Below the pieces are notes generated by a model. That model was given only the letters and a program-made list of their open reading frames with translations. It ran no database searches and was not told the origin of the DNA. Shown piece after piece: positions 7,386 to 15,133 of a stretch of 19,706 nt of DNA. The stretch's first letter is position 1. The number at the start of each line of letters is the position of its first letter. The stretch covers positions 1 through 19,706 of the forward strand of contig CAZCHH010000061.1 in NCBI GenBank assembly GCA_964498585.1. Direction: 5' to 3'. The position numbers and the translations under genes are program-made. The DNA is from JAAYJM01 sp964498585. GTDB taxonomy: Bacteria; Bacteroidota; Ignavibacteria; Kapaibacteriales; UBA2268.

Positions 7386-8657
7386 TTAGCAAATTAAAGT
7401 ATCATTTCTGTCTGGACTTAAAGAAACATATTTAATTTTAGCACCAACAAATTTTTCAATCACATCGAAATAATTTTGAGTTTCAATTGGCAAATGCTCT
7501 CTGTCTTTAATGCCGTTCAGATGTGTCTTCCAACCAGGAAGTGCTTTATAAATCGGCTCAATAGCTTCTAATGTAGGAATATCACTTGGGAATCCTTTGA
7601 TTTTTTCTTTGTTAATCCTGTATTCGTAACACACTTTAATTACATCAAATTCATCAAGAACATCTAATTTTGTAAGAGCAATTTCCTTAATTCCATTAAT
7701 CATAACAGAATATTTTAAGGCAACCAAATCAAGCCAGCCGCAGCGGCGTGGACGTCCGGTTGTAGCTCCGTACTCTTTCCCAATGTCTCTTAAATTTTGC
7801 CCGATTTCATTGTCCTGCTCGGTTGGGAAAGGTCCATTGCCAACACGGGTGCAATATGCTTTTACCACTCCCACAATTCTATTAATTGCAGTAGGTGGAA
7901 TACCGAGACCGGTGCAAGCTCCACCTGAAGTTGGATTTGAGCTTGTAACAAAAGGATAAGTGCCATGGTCTAAATCCAACAATGCACCTTGCGCTCCTTC
8001 AAGAAGTAAATTCTTCCCTTCAGTAATTGCATCATTTAACAAAAATGTTGTGTCTTTGATATAAGGGTCTAAAATTTTGTCAAATTCAAGATATTCGCTT
8101 ATTATATCATCGGGATTTAGCGGCTGATTGCCATATACTTTTGTAAGAAGAAGGTTTTTCTCCTCCAGATTCATTTTGATTTTCTTAGTTAAGCTATCTC
8201 TGTCTAACAAATCTACTATGCGAATACCACAACGTTTTGATTTATCTATATACGCTGGACCGATTCCGCGTCCTGTAGTTCCGATAGGTAAGCTGCCTTT
8301 AAAATTCTCGCTTGCCTGGTCAATCAATTTGTGATACGGCATAATAAGATGCGCCTTATGAGAAATGAATAGCCGTCCATCAACGCTTATGTTGTATTCG
8401 GCGAGCATTTTGATTTCATTTATGAGTGCGACCGGGTCAAGGACAACGCCGTTACCAATCACGCATTTGGTATTTGCAGAGAGAATACCTGAAGGGATTA
8501 AATGCAGAATATATTGCTTATCACCTAAAACAATAGTATGACCAGCATTTGCTCCACCTTGATAGCGTGCAACGTAATCCATATCTTGACTAAGAAGGTC
8601 AACAATTTTTCCTTTGCCTTCATCGCCCCATTGAGAGCCAACTATTAAAGTAACCAT
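7386..8657 (-). CDS. purA: Adenylosuccinate synthetase
   Basis: Catalyses GTP-dependent condensation of IMP with aspartate to adenylosuccinate, the first committed step from IMP to AMP, in the cytoplasm. The 423-residue protein has the usual family length (about 425-435). 'GSQWGDEGKGK' (7-17) is the GTP/IMP-binding loop, with D12 as the catalytic aspartate and H40 as its partner in 'GHTIV'. Other signatures are 'GTTGRGIGPAY' (126-136), 'EGAQGALLDLDHGTYPFVTSSNP' (220-242, here a core family block), 'TRVGNGPFPTE' (270-280) and 'TTGRPRRCGWLD' (299-310). All key residues appear present. The gene starts three bases after the stop of the STAS gene, so the two form a tight transcriptional pair. It faces the dehydrogenase gene across a repeat-filled gap. 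Confidence 0.97.
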   Translation of the reverse strand: MVTLIVGSQWGDEGKGKIVDLLSQDMDYVARYQGGANAGHTIVLGDKQYILHLIPSGILSANTKCVIGNGVVLDPVALINEIKMLAEYNISVDGRLFISHKAHLIMPYHKLIDQASENFKGSLPIGTTGRGIGPAYIDKSKRCGIRIVDLLDRDSLTKKIKMNLEEKNLLLTKVYGNQPLNPDDIISEYLEFDKILDPYIKDTTFLLNDAITEGKNLLLEGAQGALLDLDHGTYPFVTSSNPTSGGACTGLGIPPTAINRIVGVVKAYCTRVGNGPFPTEQDNEIGQNLRDIGKEYGATTGRPRRCGWLDLVALKYSVMINGIKEIALTKLDVLDEFDVIKVCYEYRINKEKIKGFPSDIPTLEAIEPIYKALPGWKTHLNGIKDREHLPIETQNYFDVIEKFVGAKIKYVSLSPDRNDTLIC

Positions 8658-8660
8658 TTT

Positions 8661-9008
8661 TTATTCCGATTTGAGTGCGGTTGCTAAATCTTCGTAGCAT
8701 GTGAAAACAGTATCTAAATGAGTTATTTCGAGCAGATACTTTACTTTTTGAGGAATTGATATTAAAATGAAATTGATTTTTGATGCTTTTAATGTCCTTA
8801 CTCCGGATACAAGCATACCCAAACCACTGCTGTTGATTAGTTCTACTTTGCTTAAGTCAACTATTAGGTTCTTTACTACTTTTTCCTGAGCTAAATTATC
8901 AATAATCGAAGCAAACGACTGAGCATCGCTTCCACCAAGGACTTCACTGCTTAATTCAATTAAGCCGTAATCTGGCTTTTCTTCAAGTATTTTTAATGAG
9001 TATTCCAA
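8661..9008 (-). CDS. STAS-domain protein, anti-sigma-factor-antagonist-like
   Basis: Small cytoplasmic protein of 115 residues made of a single STAS domain. The diagnostic segment 'LIVDLSKVELINSSGLGMLVSG' spans about 48-69. S60 or S61 in 'NSSGLG' is at the site phosphorylated in SpoIIAA/RsbV-type antagonists. Such proteins switch anti-sigma kinases or other partners through that phosphorylation. No anti-sigma kinase or PP2C phosphatase is encoded in this window, so the partner is unknown. The start codon is taken as TTG at 9006-9008. There is no in-frame ATG nearby, and the DNA upstream is a TTTGTTTA-like low-complexity run with no Shine-Dalgarno motif. The gene is followed by purA with a three-base gap. 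STAS identity is firm; the exact start is less so. Confidence 0.87.
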   Translation of the reverse strand: MEYSLKILEEKPDYGLIELSSEVLGGSDAQSFASIIDNLAQEKVVKNLIVDLSKVELINSSGLGMLVSGVRTLKASKINFILISIPQKVKYLLEITHLDTVFTCYEDLATALKSE

Positions 9009-9123
9009 TTTGTTTATTTGTTTATTCGTATTATTGATTGTTGAATCATTTTTTTGTTTATTTGTTTTTTTTAGTGTTCTTGCTAGTTTGTTTATTCTTT
9101 TGTTTTTTGTTTATTTCTACCAG

Positions 9124-9165
9124 TCTTATTCCCCTCTTGAGAGGGGATAAAGGGGTGTGTTCTTA
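9124..9165 (+). repeat. GC-rich hairpin repeat, copy 1
   Basis: TCTTATTCCCCTC followed by a GAGGGG arm and AAGGGGTGTG. CCCCTCT (9131-9137) pairs with AGAGGGG (9140-9146). A related inverted copy with the same TTATTCCCCTC / AGGGG / GGTGT order ends the window at about 19666-19706. Confidence 0.75.
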
Positions 9166-9173
9166 TTATGTCT

Positions 9174-9244
9174 GTCATTCTGAGCGTAGCGAAGAATCCA
9201 GAAAAATATATCTTAATCCACAATTCTCTGGATTCTTCACTTCG
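9174..9244 (+). repeat. 'SERSEES'-coding palindromic repeat
   Basis: Starts GTCATTCTGAGCGTAGCGAAG and contains inverted arms around GAAGAATCCAGA (about 9191) and TCTCTGGATTCTTC (about 9225). Read through, it gives the 'HSERSEES' peptide, a common artefact frame in genomes carrying this repeat. It is fused directly to repeat copy 3. A shorter solo copy is at 16572-16599. Confidence 0.75.
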
Positions 9245-9396
9245 GTCATTCTGGCGTATGCCAGAATCAATCTTGGGAAAGCAAGTGAGCAAGCTCACTT
9301 GTTACATTTGGGCAAGTCCAAATGCTTCAATGAAATAGCTAAAATTTAATAGCATTGAATAATAATAAGATGGATTCTGACATCCGTCAGAATGAC
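9245..9396 (-). repeat. Four-hairpin dispersed repeat, copy 3 (reverse orientation)
   Basis: Element of 152 bases. Its reverse complement starts GTCATTCTGACGGATGTC and aligns to copy 4 without gaps, with about 14 differences by eye. The terminal and internal palindromes are all kept. The two-base loop of the GTGAGC/GCTCAC hairpin is TT here in the aligned orientation and AA in copy 4. Confidence 0.88.
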
Positions 9397-9408
9397 ACAT
9401 TTAATTTT

Positions 9409-9458
9409 GTCATCGCCATTCAAATAAAGGTCTTCCTTTATCGTGGGGGCAGAATGAC
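9409..9458. repeat. Short palindromic unit with the same GTCAT...AGAATGAC ends
   Basis: A 50-base unit beginning GTCAT and ending AGAATGAC, with an inner stem ATAAAGG-TCTT-CCTTTAT (9424-9441). The shared ends suggest a distant or shortened relative of the larger repeats. Confidence is modest because only the ends match. Confidence 0.45.
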
Positions 9459-9552
9459 AAGAAATTATTACCAGTTTTTCAGAGAATTGTTACACTAGAA
9501 TTATTTCTGCACTTATTATAAGAACTTATACATTAATTCAAAGATTCATCAA

Positions 9553-9584
9553 ATCAATAAATCAACGAATCAACAAATCAACAC
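9553..9584. repeat. ATCAACAA octamer array, 4 units
   Basis: Four octamers (ATCAATAA, ATCAACGA, ATCAACAA, ATCAACAC) starting four bases beyond the secF stop codon. The array corresponds to the one at 4878-4909. Confidence 0.8.
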
Positions 9585-9588
9585 AAAG

Positions 9589-10536
9589 CTACACTGTTAC
9601 TACAGCTTTTTTATTATCATACTTAATAATATCCTTAGAAATCTTATGTCTTTTTTCAAGGAACCAAATCACAAAAGAACTAGCGATGTAAATTGATGAG
9701 TAAGTACCAATAATACTACCGATTAGCATAGTGAAAACGAAACCTTGTAATACCTGACCAGCAGTAAACAACATAAGAAAAAGGACTCCCATAACTGAAA
9801 TACCAGTAATAATTGTCCTGCTTAGTGTTTCGTTAATGCTTACATTAACAATCTTATGGAAATCAATGCCTTTGGATCTTTCGGTATTTTCACGAATTCT
9901 GTCGAAAATAACAACTTTATCGTTAACAGAATAACCGACTACAGTAAGCATAGCAGCAACAATACCCTGATTGATTTCAAGAGCAAAGATACCGGTTTTT
10001 TGGACAAGGACGATAATAATAAATGAAACAATAACATCATGAATTAAAGCAACAACAGCTCCAAGTCCATATTCAAATTTAAAGCGGAAAGCAATGTAAA
10101 TCAACATACTAACAAATGCAAGAACAACTGCTATAGCAGCTTGGAATGCGAGCTCTTCACCAACTTTAGGTCCTATTGAATCAGTTTTTAAAATCTCAAA
10201 ATTATTATTAGGAATATTTGTTTGGATAATTTCTTTTATTTTATCAGCAATTTTTCCTGTTTCTTTTGTGCGAATAAGGAATTGATTATCAGCACCATAA
10301 GATTTTATTTCATCGGCTTTAACTCCACCTTTTAAAATGGCACTTCTGAAATCATCAGTTTGAATAATATTTTCAAATTTAACAGCTATTTCAGAGCCAC
10401 CAGTAAAATCAATACCAAAGTCAATACCAAAAATAGAAACTAAGCCAATCCCAACAACTATAAAAGTAATAGCAAAGAAGAAGAAAAATTTTCTTAATCC
10501 GATAAAATTTATATTAGTTTTTTCAAAAAATTGCAT
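9589..10536 (-). CDS. secF: Protein translocase subunit SecF
   Basis: Membrane partner of SecD in the proton-driven accessory complex that helps pull exported proteins through SecYEG. Length is 315 residues, typical for the family. The first transmembrane helix (about 16-36) runs into 'GIDFGIDFTGGSEI' (37-50), the signature preceding the periplasmic domain. Five more helices follow (about 130-290), including 'VGYSVNDKVVIFDRIREN' (200-217), the conserved cytoplasmic-side motif. An SD-like AAAGGA lies upstream of the ATG, inside the 3' end of secD. Only two bases separate the secD stop from this start, so expression is coupled. Nothing appears missing. Confidence 0.97.
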   Translation of the reverse strand: MQFFEKTNINFIGLRKFFFFFAITFIVVGIGLVSIFGIDFGIDFTGGSEIAVKFENIIQTDDFRSAILKGGVKADEIKSYGADNQFLIRTKETGKIADKIKEIIQTNIPNNNFEILKTDSIGPKVGEELAFQAAIAVVLAFVSMLIYIAFRFKFEYGLGAVVALIHDVIVSFIIIVLVQKTGIFALEINQGIVAAMLTVVGYSVNDKVVIFDRIRENTERSKGIDFHKIVNVSINETLSRTIITGISVMGVLFLMLFTAGQVLQGFVFTMLIGSIIGTYSSIYIASSFVIWFLEKRHKISKDIIKYDNKKAVVTV

Positions 10537-10538
10537 TG

Positions 10539-12713
10539 TTATATCCTTTCTGTCATTGTTTGGTTAATTGCTTTTTGTTTTTTTTGTCCGAAATTAATTG
10601 TAACAGCACCTCTTGCAATTAGAATTTCAATGCAAGCACGGGTAATAACTATCTGGGTAAATAAAGTAGCCAGAATACCAATCATTAAAGTCATTGCAAA
10701 ACCTTGGACCGGACCTGTTGCCAAATAATAAAGAATAATACCTGTAATAAAAGTAGTAACGTTAGAGTCAATGATAGCACTCATAGCTTTATGATAACCT
10801 TCGTCAACCGCAGAACGTAATGAACGACCTTTTTGCAATTCTTCCCTAATGCGCTCATAAATTAGAATGTTAGCATCAACTGCCATACCCAATGTTAAAA
10901 TCAAACCTGCAATACCGGGTAGTGTTAAAGTACCTTGGAATGCTGCTAAAATAGCAACTACAATAATAATATTAAGTAATACTGCAAAATCAGCAATCAG
11001 TCCACCAGTTGCATAATACATCCACATAAACAATATAACAAGTAAGAACGAAATCAAAGCTGAAACAACTCCACTATTAATCGAATCTTCACCTAGAGAA
11101 GGTCCTACAACTCTTTCTTCGATAATTTGGACTGGTGTTTTAAGGGCGCCAGCTTTTAAAACGATTTGTAAAAGTCGGGCTTCTTCTGAATTTGCCATAC
11201 CTGTAATTTGTGAGGAACCACCAACGATTTTGTTAATAACATTTGGTGCTGAATATACCTGCTCATCAAGAACAATTGCAATTCTTTTATTAATATTAGC
11301 ACCAGTAATATTTGCCCATTTTTCTGAACCTTCGGAGTTCATACTCATCATAACAATTGGTTCGTTTGTAGTGGGGTCGTAAGATGCCTGAGCATTTGTA
11401 ATCACTTCACCGGTTAAAAGTGGGTCGGCTTTTACACCATAAAAATTAAACAGTTTAAATTCTTTTCCACTGCTCGGGTCTTTAACGATTTGTGGCTTAG
11501 CAGCACGAATAATTTGAACATCTTCAGGAAGCAATACCTGAACCTCTGGTCTAGATAAAATTTCGAAGAATTTTGGAAGGACTGCCTCGAAAATAGAGAA
11601 ATTATATTCACCTTTTGGGAAAGCGTCAATAATATAATTAATTTGCTGAGGTCTTTGACCTTTTCCTTCTGGAAGATAGTATGTTTCAAATAAAGTAGAA
11701 AACGGGTGGTCTTCCAAATAACGTTTTCTGGTTTCTTCTTCACCCAAGCCAGCATAAGGATTTGTAGTGTCTGCCTGCTCTTCTGCTTTAGCAAGAGAAT
11801 CATTTGCAGTAGTATCGGCAACAGTAGTTGAATCTTTTACTGCTGTCTGATTTTCTTCATTTTTTGCTAAATCAGTGCTATCAGCGACCTGTTGAGTAGT
11901 ATCGGCAAAAATACTATCAGCGATTAATCCACTTGTTCCCTTTAATTTATTTTGCTTCGAGAGAAGTTGGTCAATTTTAAAGAAACTTTTCACAAGTGCT
12001 TCATCATTCCTGACTAAATTAAACTCTAAGCGTGCAGTAGTTTGAAGTAACTGGCGCATTTCAGTTTCGTTTGTAACCCCAGGTAGCTCAAGCATAATGC
12101 GTCTTCCACCTTGCTTTTGAATAGTTGGCTCTGATATACCGAATTTATCGACACGTTGACGAATAACTTCCATTGCCTGGTCAATAGCATCTTTCTCATT
12201 ATCTTTTAAATGAGTGATGATTTTTTCTTCAATATCAGCTATATCGCCCTGGTCACCAAAATCGAAGTAGTCAGAAAGAAATCTCTTCTTTGGCACTGCG
12301 ATTTGGTCAAAGTTATTTTTAAACATTTCAATTACATCTTCATCGGATTGAAGAGCATCTTGCTTTGTTTTGTTTAAAACTTCAGTAAATACGTCATCAA
12401 CTGCTTCTCTTTGGGCTGTTTCTTCAATTAATTTTAGCACGTCAGCTTCAAGAGTTACATACATTCCACCACGAAGGTCGAGACCTAACTTTAATCTTCT
12501 TTGCTTTGCACTTAACAGCTCGTCGCCATATTCCTTGTTGAACTGTTCTATCCTTGCTAATGAATCCGCAGACGTTGAGTCTTTTCGTGCTAATGCAAGC
12601 ACATCCTTTTGCTTTTGTTCCAACTGGTATGCCGAGTATGTCGGGATTAGCAGTACCAAGCCAGCAATTAAAGGTAGAACAATTATTAAAATTTTTCCTA
12701 TTAGCTTTTTCAA
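10539..12713 (-). CDS. secD: Protein translocase subunit SecD, with an acidic Ser/Thr-rich insertion
   Basis: Large subunit of the SecDF complex. The 724 residues include an N-terminal helix (about 7-28), 'LGLDLRGGMYVTLEAD' (76-91), the periplasmic P1 region ('VIRQRVDKFGISEPTIQKQG', 183-202, a family hallmark) and helices II-VI (about 545-705). The last part carries 'GMAVDANILIYERIREE' (609-625), which contains the conserved aspartate tied to proton use. Residues about 259-320 are a low-complexity insertion rich in D, T, S, A and E in the periplasmic part, absent from E. coli-type SecD as I know it. The start is TTG: a TAA stop in the same frame directly precedes it, GGAGG lies seven bases upstream, and the next in-frame ATG is at residue 84, beyond the first helix. 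The gene is followed by secF. Confidence 0.97.
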   Translation of the reverse strand: MKKLIGKILIIVLPLIAGLVLLIPTYSAYQLEQKQKDVLALARKDSTSADSLARIEQFNKEYGDELLSAKQRRLKLGLDLRGGMYVTLEADVLKLIEETAQREAVDDVFTEVLNKTKQDALQSDEDVIEMFKNNFDQIAVPKKRFLSDYFDFGDQGDIADIEEKIITHLKDNEKDAIDQAMEVIRQRVDKFGISEPTIQKQGGRRIMLELPGVTNETEMRQLLQTTARLEFNLVRNDEALVKSFFKIDQLLSKQNKLKGTSGLIADSIFADTTQQVADSTDLAKNEENQTAVKDSTTVADTTANDSLAKAEEQADTTNPYAGLGEEETRKRYLEDHPFSTLFETYYLPEGKGQRPQQINYIIDAFPKGEYNFSIFEAVLPKFFEILSRPEVQVLLPEDVQIIRAAKPQIVKDPSSGKEFKLFNFYGVKADPLLTGEVITNAQASYDPTTNEPIVMMSMNSEGSEKWANITGANINKRIAIVLDEQVYSAPNVINKIVGGSSQITGMANSEEARLLQIVLKAGALKTPVQIIEERVVGPSLGEDSINSGVVSALISFLLVILFMWMYYATGGLIADFAVLLNIIIVVAILAAFQGTLTLPGIAGLILTLGMAVDANILIYERIREELQKGRSLRSAVDEGYHKAMSAIIDSNVTTFITGIILYYLATGPVQGFAMTLMIGILATLFTQIVITRACIEILIARGAVTINFGQKKQKAINQTMTERI

Positions 12714-12720
12714 TTATTTT

Positions 12721-12725
12721 CCTCC
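12721..12725 (-). promoter_or_regulatory. Strong Shine-Dalgarno fixing the TTG start of secD
   Basis: GGAGG on the minus strand, seven bases before TTG at 12711-12713. An in-frame TAA sits immediately before the TTG, which rules out a longer protein. Confidence 0.85.
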
Positions 12726-12824
12726 ACTTTGCAAATATGAAAACTTTCTATATATTTATACAGAATTACAAAAATAAAACATATTTATTAAATATAAAAT
12801 TAATTTTATTCCAAAGATAAAAAA

Positions 12825-13724
12825 TTAATGAACTTTATTCCTTTTTGCTATAAATTCCCTTAATGGTTTATCAAATGTATCCGATGTAACAATCAAATTA
12901 TAGTCAGCGTTGTTCTGAACACATTGTTTTTTTATTTGTTCAATAAATTCAGCCATCGTTTGTTTGTATGCTTTTTGGATATGATATGGCAAAGTCAATA
13001 GCTCTTCTTTAGTTTCTAAATCTCTGAAAGTCGCTCCAGAGCCAAGCTCGAAATCAATTTCCCGAGGGTCTAAAATATGAAAAACTATTAACTCGTGATT
13101 TTTATGACGAAAATGACGAATTGCCTTTAAAATAGATTCGGGTTCATCAAAAAAATCTGACATAATAACCACCAGTCCACGTCTTTTAATTCTTTCAGCA
13201 AGTCCATCTAATGCTTTTGCTGTTCCTGTTTCCTTTGATGTTTCTGTTTGAGCAAGCGTCCTTAAAATTTCGTGAATATAAGAAACTTTTGATTTGGGTG
13301 GCAGGTATGTCTCAATTTCTGTATCGTAAAGAGCTAAGCCAGTGGCATCGCGCTGATTGATTAACATATAAGATATTGCAGCAGCGAGATAAATTGCGTA
13401 TTCAAATTTAGAAATATTTCCCTTTGAAGCATATCCCATTGAACCGCTTTTATCAATCGCAATATTGCAGCGTAAATTTGTTTCTTCTTCAAATTCCTTA
13501 ACGTAATAGCGATTAGTCCTTGCAAAAACCTTCCAGTCTATATGGCGTGTTTCATCGCCCGGACGATACTGGCGATGCTCGGCAAATTCTACGCTGAAAC
13601 CGTGATATGGCGATTTGTGCAATCCTGTTATAAAACCTTCAACTACCAATCTCGCTTTCAGCTCAATATTATCTAATTTTGCTATTGTCTCTGGCTGTAA
13701 ATATTTTTTATAATCATTATTCAT
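12825..13724 (-). CDS. DUF58 domain protein with a vWA-like MIDAS
   Basis: Protein of 299 residues with the DUF58 signature 'EFAEHRQYRPGDETRHIDWKVFART' spread over about 46-69, followed by a von Willebrand A-like fold. 'DKSGSMG' (91-97) gives the DxSxS metal site and 'VIMSDFFDEP' (187-196) the later acidic strand. DUF58 proteins often sit beside MoxR ATPases and are thought to act in chaperone-like metal insertion or envelope assembly. No MoxR gene is visible here. I use the ATG at 13724, which leaves two bases after the upstream DUF2141 stop; an in-frame TTG two codons earlier would overlap that stop. The gap to secD is about 110 AT-rich bases. Family identity is sure, the function is not. 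Confidence 0.9.
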   Translation of the reverse strand: MNNDYKKYLQPETIAKLDNIELKARLVVEGFITGLHKSPYHGFSVEFAEHRQYRPGDETRHIDWKVFARTNRYYVKEFEEETNLRCNIAIDKSGSMGYASKGNISKFEYAIYLAAAISYMLINQRDATGLALYDTEIETYLPPKSKVSYIHEILRTLAQTETSKETGTAKALDGLAERIKRRGLVVIMSDFFDEPESILKAIRHFRHKNHELIVFHILDPREIDFELGSGATFRDLETKEELLTLPYHIQKAYKQTMAEFIEQIKKQCVQNNADYNLIVTSDTFDKPLREFIAKRNKVH

Positions 13725-13726
13725 TT

Positions 13727-14179
13727 TCAATAATTCATCTTTATATTTATTGTAATAGCTTTTTTATTTAAAACTACCTTTGCTTCTTCGAAATCCGGTA
13801 GCGACAGAACGACAGTTGGATTATTTGAAATACCCCAGCCCTCATTTGGTAGCCCAAGAAAATTCTTATCTATTTTTCTGTTATTGTTCTCATCATGATG
13901 AGTTGTTATTGCATACTCACCAAACGGTAAGCTATCTAAAACAAAACGAACTTTCTTATTAATTGGCTTATTTTCTTTCCTTGCAAATGCCAACTTTGTT
14001 TTACTAGGAAAAAATTTTGCTTTTGATTTATCATAAAGATGCATACGAACAACACCATTATTGCTTTTTAAATTTTCAATCACAATCTCTATTTTTCCTA
14101 ATTGACTTTCGGCATTGATAATAGTTAAAGAGTTCAATAAGAAAAATAGACTACATATTACAAAAAGTATTTTATTCAT
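13727..14179 (-). CDS. DUF2141 secreted protein
   Basis: Small exported protein of 150 residues. A hydrophobic signal peptide occupies about 1-23 (ending near 'INAES'). The mature part matches DUF2141: 'VRMHLYDKS' (44-52), 'LPFGEYAITTHHDENNNRKIDKNFLG' split across about 83-108 with the acidic D/N-rich loop, and 'PNEGWGISNN' (110-119). The fold is a beta-sandwich of unknown role, probably periplasmic or surface exposed. It leads the run DUF2141-DUF58-secD-secF, ends two bases before the DUF58 start, and is divergent from tatC across 76 AT-rich bases that presumably hold both promoters. Confidence 0.88.
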   Translation of the reverse strand: MNKILFVICSLFFLLNSLTIINAESQLGKIEIVIENLKSNNGVVRMHLYDKSKAKFFPSKTKLAFARKENKPINKKVRFVLDSLPFGEYAITTHHDENNNRKIDKNFLGLPNEGWGISNNPTVVLSLPDFEEAKVVLNKKAITINIKMNY

Positions 14180-14255
14180 ATCTTTTTTATTTAAAATATT
14201 TTTTTTAATTTTTCATATTATTTTTTACAAAAAATATTCTCAAATATAATAAAAA

Positions 14256-15044
14256 ATGGCGATTAACGAAAAAGATAATGAAAATAAAAGTGAAGAGTTT
14301 GAATCTGAAGAAAAAGAAATGAATTTTTTCGACCACATTGGCGAGTTAAGGAAACGTATTATTTTTTCTCTAATATACCTTGTATTAGGAAGTGCTTTAG
14401 CTGGTATTTTTATTAATGAAATTATGGATTATATTCTTCTTAATCCAGCTAAACAAGTCGGCTTAAGTTTGCAGAACTTACGTCCTTTCGGACAACCATT
14501 CCTTTATTTTAAAGTGATTTTTGTTGTTGGTATTATAGCTGCTTTTCCTATGATATTATTTGAGTTATGGAAATTCATTAAACCCGGACTTTACTTAAAA
14601 GAGGTAAAATGGGTAAGATATATTACTTTTTTTACTTCACTGTGCTTCTTTGCTGGCGTTGCATTTGCTTATTTCCTTATGATTCCATCTATGCTAAATT
14701 TTGCAGCTCAATTTGGTTCTGAAGAAATTAAAAATATTATTGATATAAATGAATATTTCAGTTTTATTACTATGATGCTGCTTGCCTCTGGTCTTTTATT
14801 TGAAATGCCTATGGTTACTTTCGTTCTCTCAAGAGTTGGAATATTAACTCCAGCATTTATGCGCAAATACCGCCGCCATTCTGTTGTTGTAATCCTTATT
14901 CTTGCAGCAGTTCTAACTCCTACCCCAGACCCAATAAGCCAGTTGATTTTTGCTGCACCACTTTTTATTTTATATGAACTAAGCATACTCATTTCTAAAA
15001 TTGCAGAAAAGAAATACAATGCTTCTCAAGTGACTAATGATTAG
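14256..15044 (+). CDS. tatC: Sec-independent protein translocase TatC
   Basis: Core receptor of the twin-arginine translocase, which recognises signal peptides of folded substrates at the inner membrane. Of 262 residues, the first 20 or so form a charged, glutamate-rich N-terminal extension. 'MNFFDHIGELRKRI' (22-35) is the conserved entry motif, with E30 and R32 in the signal-peptide site. 'FPMILFELWKFIKPGL' (97-112) and 'LTPTPDPISQ' (220-229) are further TatC hallmarks, and six hydrophobic helices are present. No tatA or tatB lies in the window. The gene is divergent from the DUF2141-DUF58-secDF run and is followed by a repeat-filled gap before tsaD. Confidence 0.96.
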   Translation: MAINEKDNENKSEEFESEEKEMNFFDHIGELRKRIIFSLIYLVLGSALAGIFINEIMDYILLNPAKQVGLSLQNLRPFGQPFLYFKVIFVVGIIAAFPMILFELWKFIKPGLYLKEVKWVRYITFFTSLCFFAGVAFAYFLMIPSMLNFAAQFGSEEIKNIIDINEYFSFITMMLLASGLLFEMPMVTFVLSRVGILTPAFMRKYRRHSVVVILILAAVLTPTPDPISQLIFAAPLFILYELSILISKIAEKKYNASQVTND

Positions 15045-15087
15045 TGATTAATTGGGAGTTCTAAAAATTGACATTCTTAATCCCCTT

Positions 15088-15105
15088 ATAAAGCAAATGC
15101 TTTAT
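15088..15105 (+). terminator. Possible weak terminator of tatC
   Basis: ATAAAGC (15088-15094) pairs with GCTTTAT (15099-15105) around a four-base loop, 43 bases past the tatC stop. The stem is AT-rich and no long T-run follows, so the terminator reading is uncertain. Confidence 0.3.
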
Positions 15106-15133
15106 TAAAATTGAGATGACATAACTAAATAAT

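Larger units (their letters stand above)
9009..9588. other. Repeat-dense intergenic block between secF and the STAS gene
   Basis: The 580 bases hold, in order: T-rich TTTGTTTA-like low-complexity DNA (9009-9120), a GC-rich hairpin (9131-9146), a SERSEES-type palindromic unit (9174-9244), four-hairpin repeat copy 3 in reverse orientation (9245-9396), a small palindromic unit (9409-9458) and an ATCAACAA array (9553-9584). The open frames in here are by-products of the repeats. Confidence 0.8.

Noticed and set aside
9038..9349. Open frame of about 103 residues on the plus strand containing HSERSEES
   Set aside because: It runs through T-rich low-complexity DNA and three repeat units; the peptide is a translation of repeats, with no domain and no plausible start.
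11432..11821. Second minus-strand frame of about 129 residues inside secD
   Set aside because: Overlaps secD in another frame, caused by the low-complexity insertion; no start signal or family resemblance.
13725..13730. TTG start for the DUF58 gene overlapping the DUF2141 stop
   Set aside because: An ATG two codons further on gives a normal N-terminus and a two-base gap; nothing favours the TTG.
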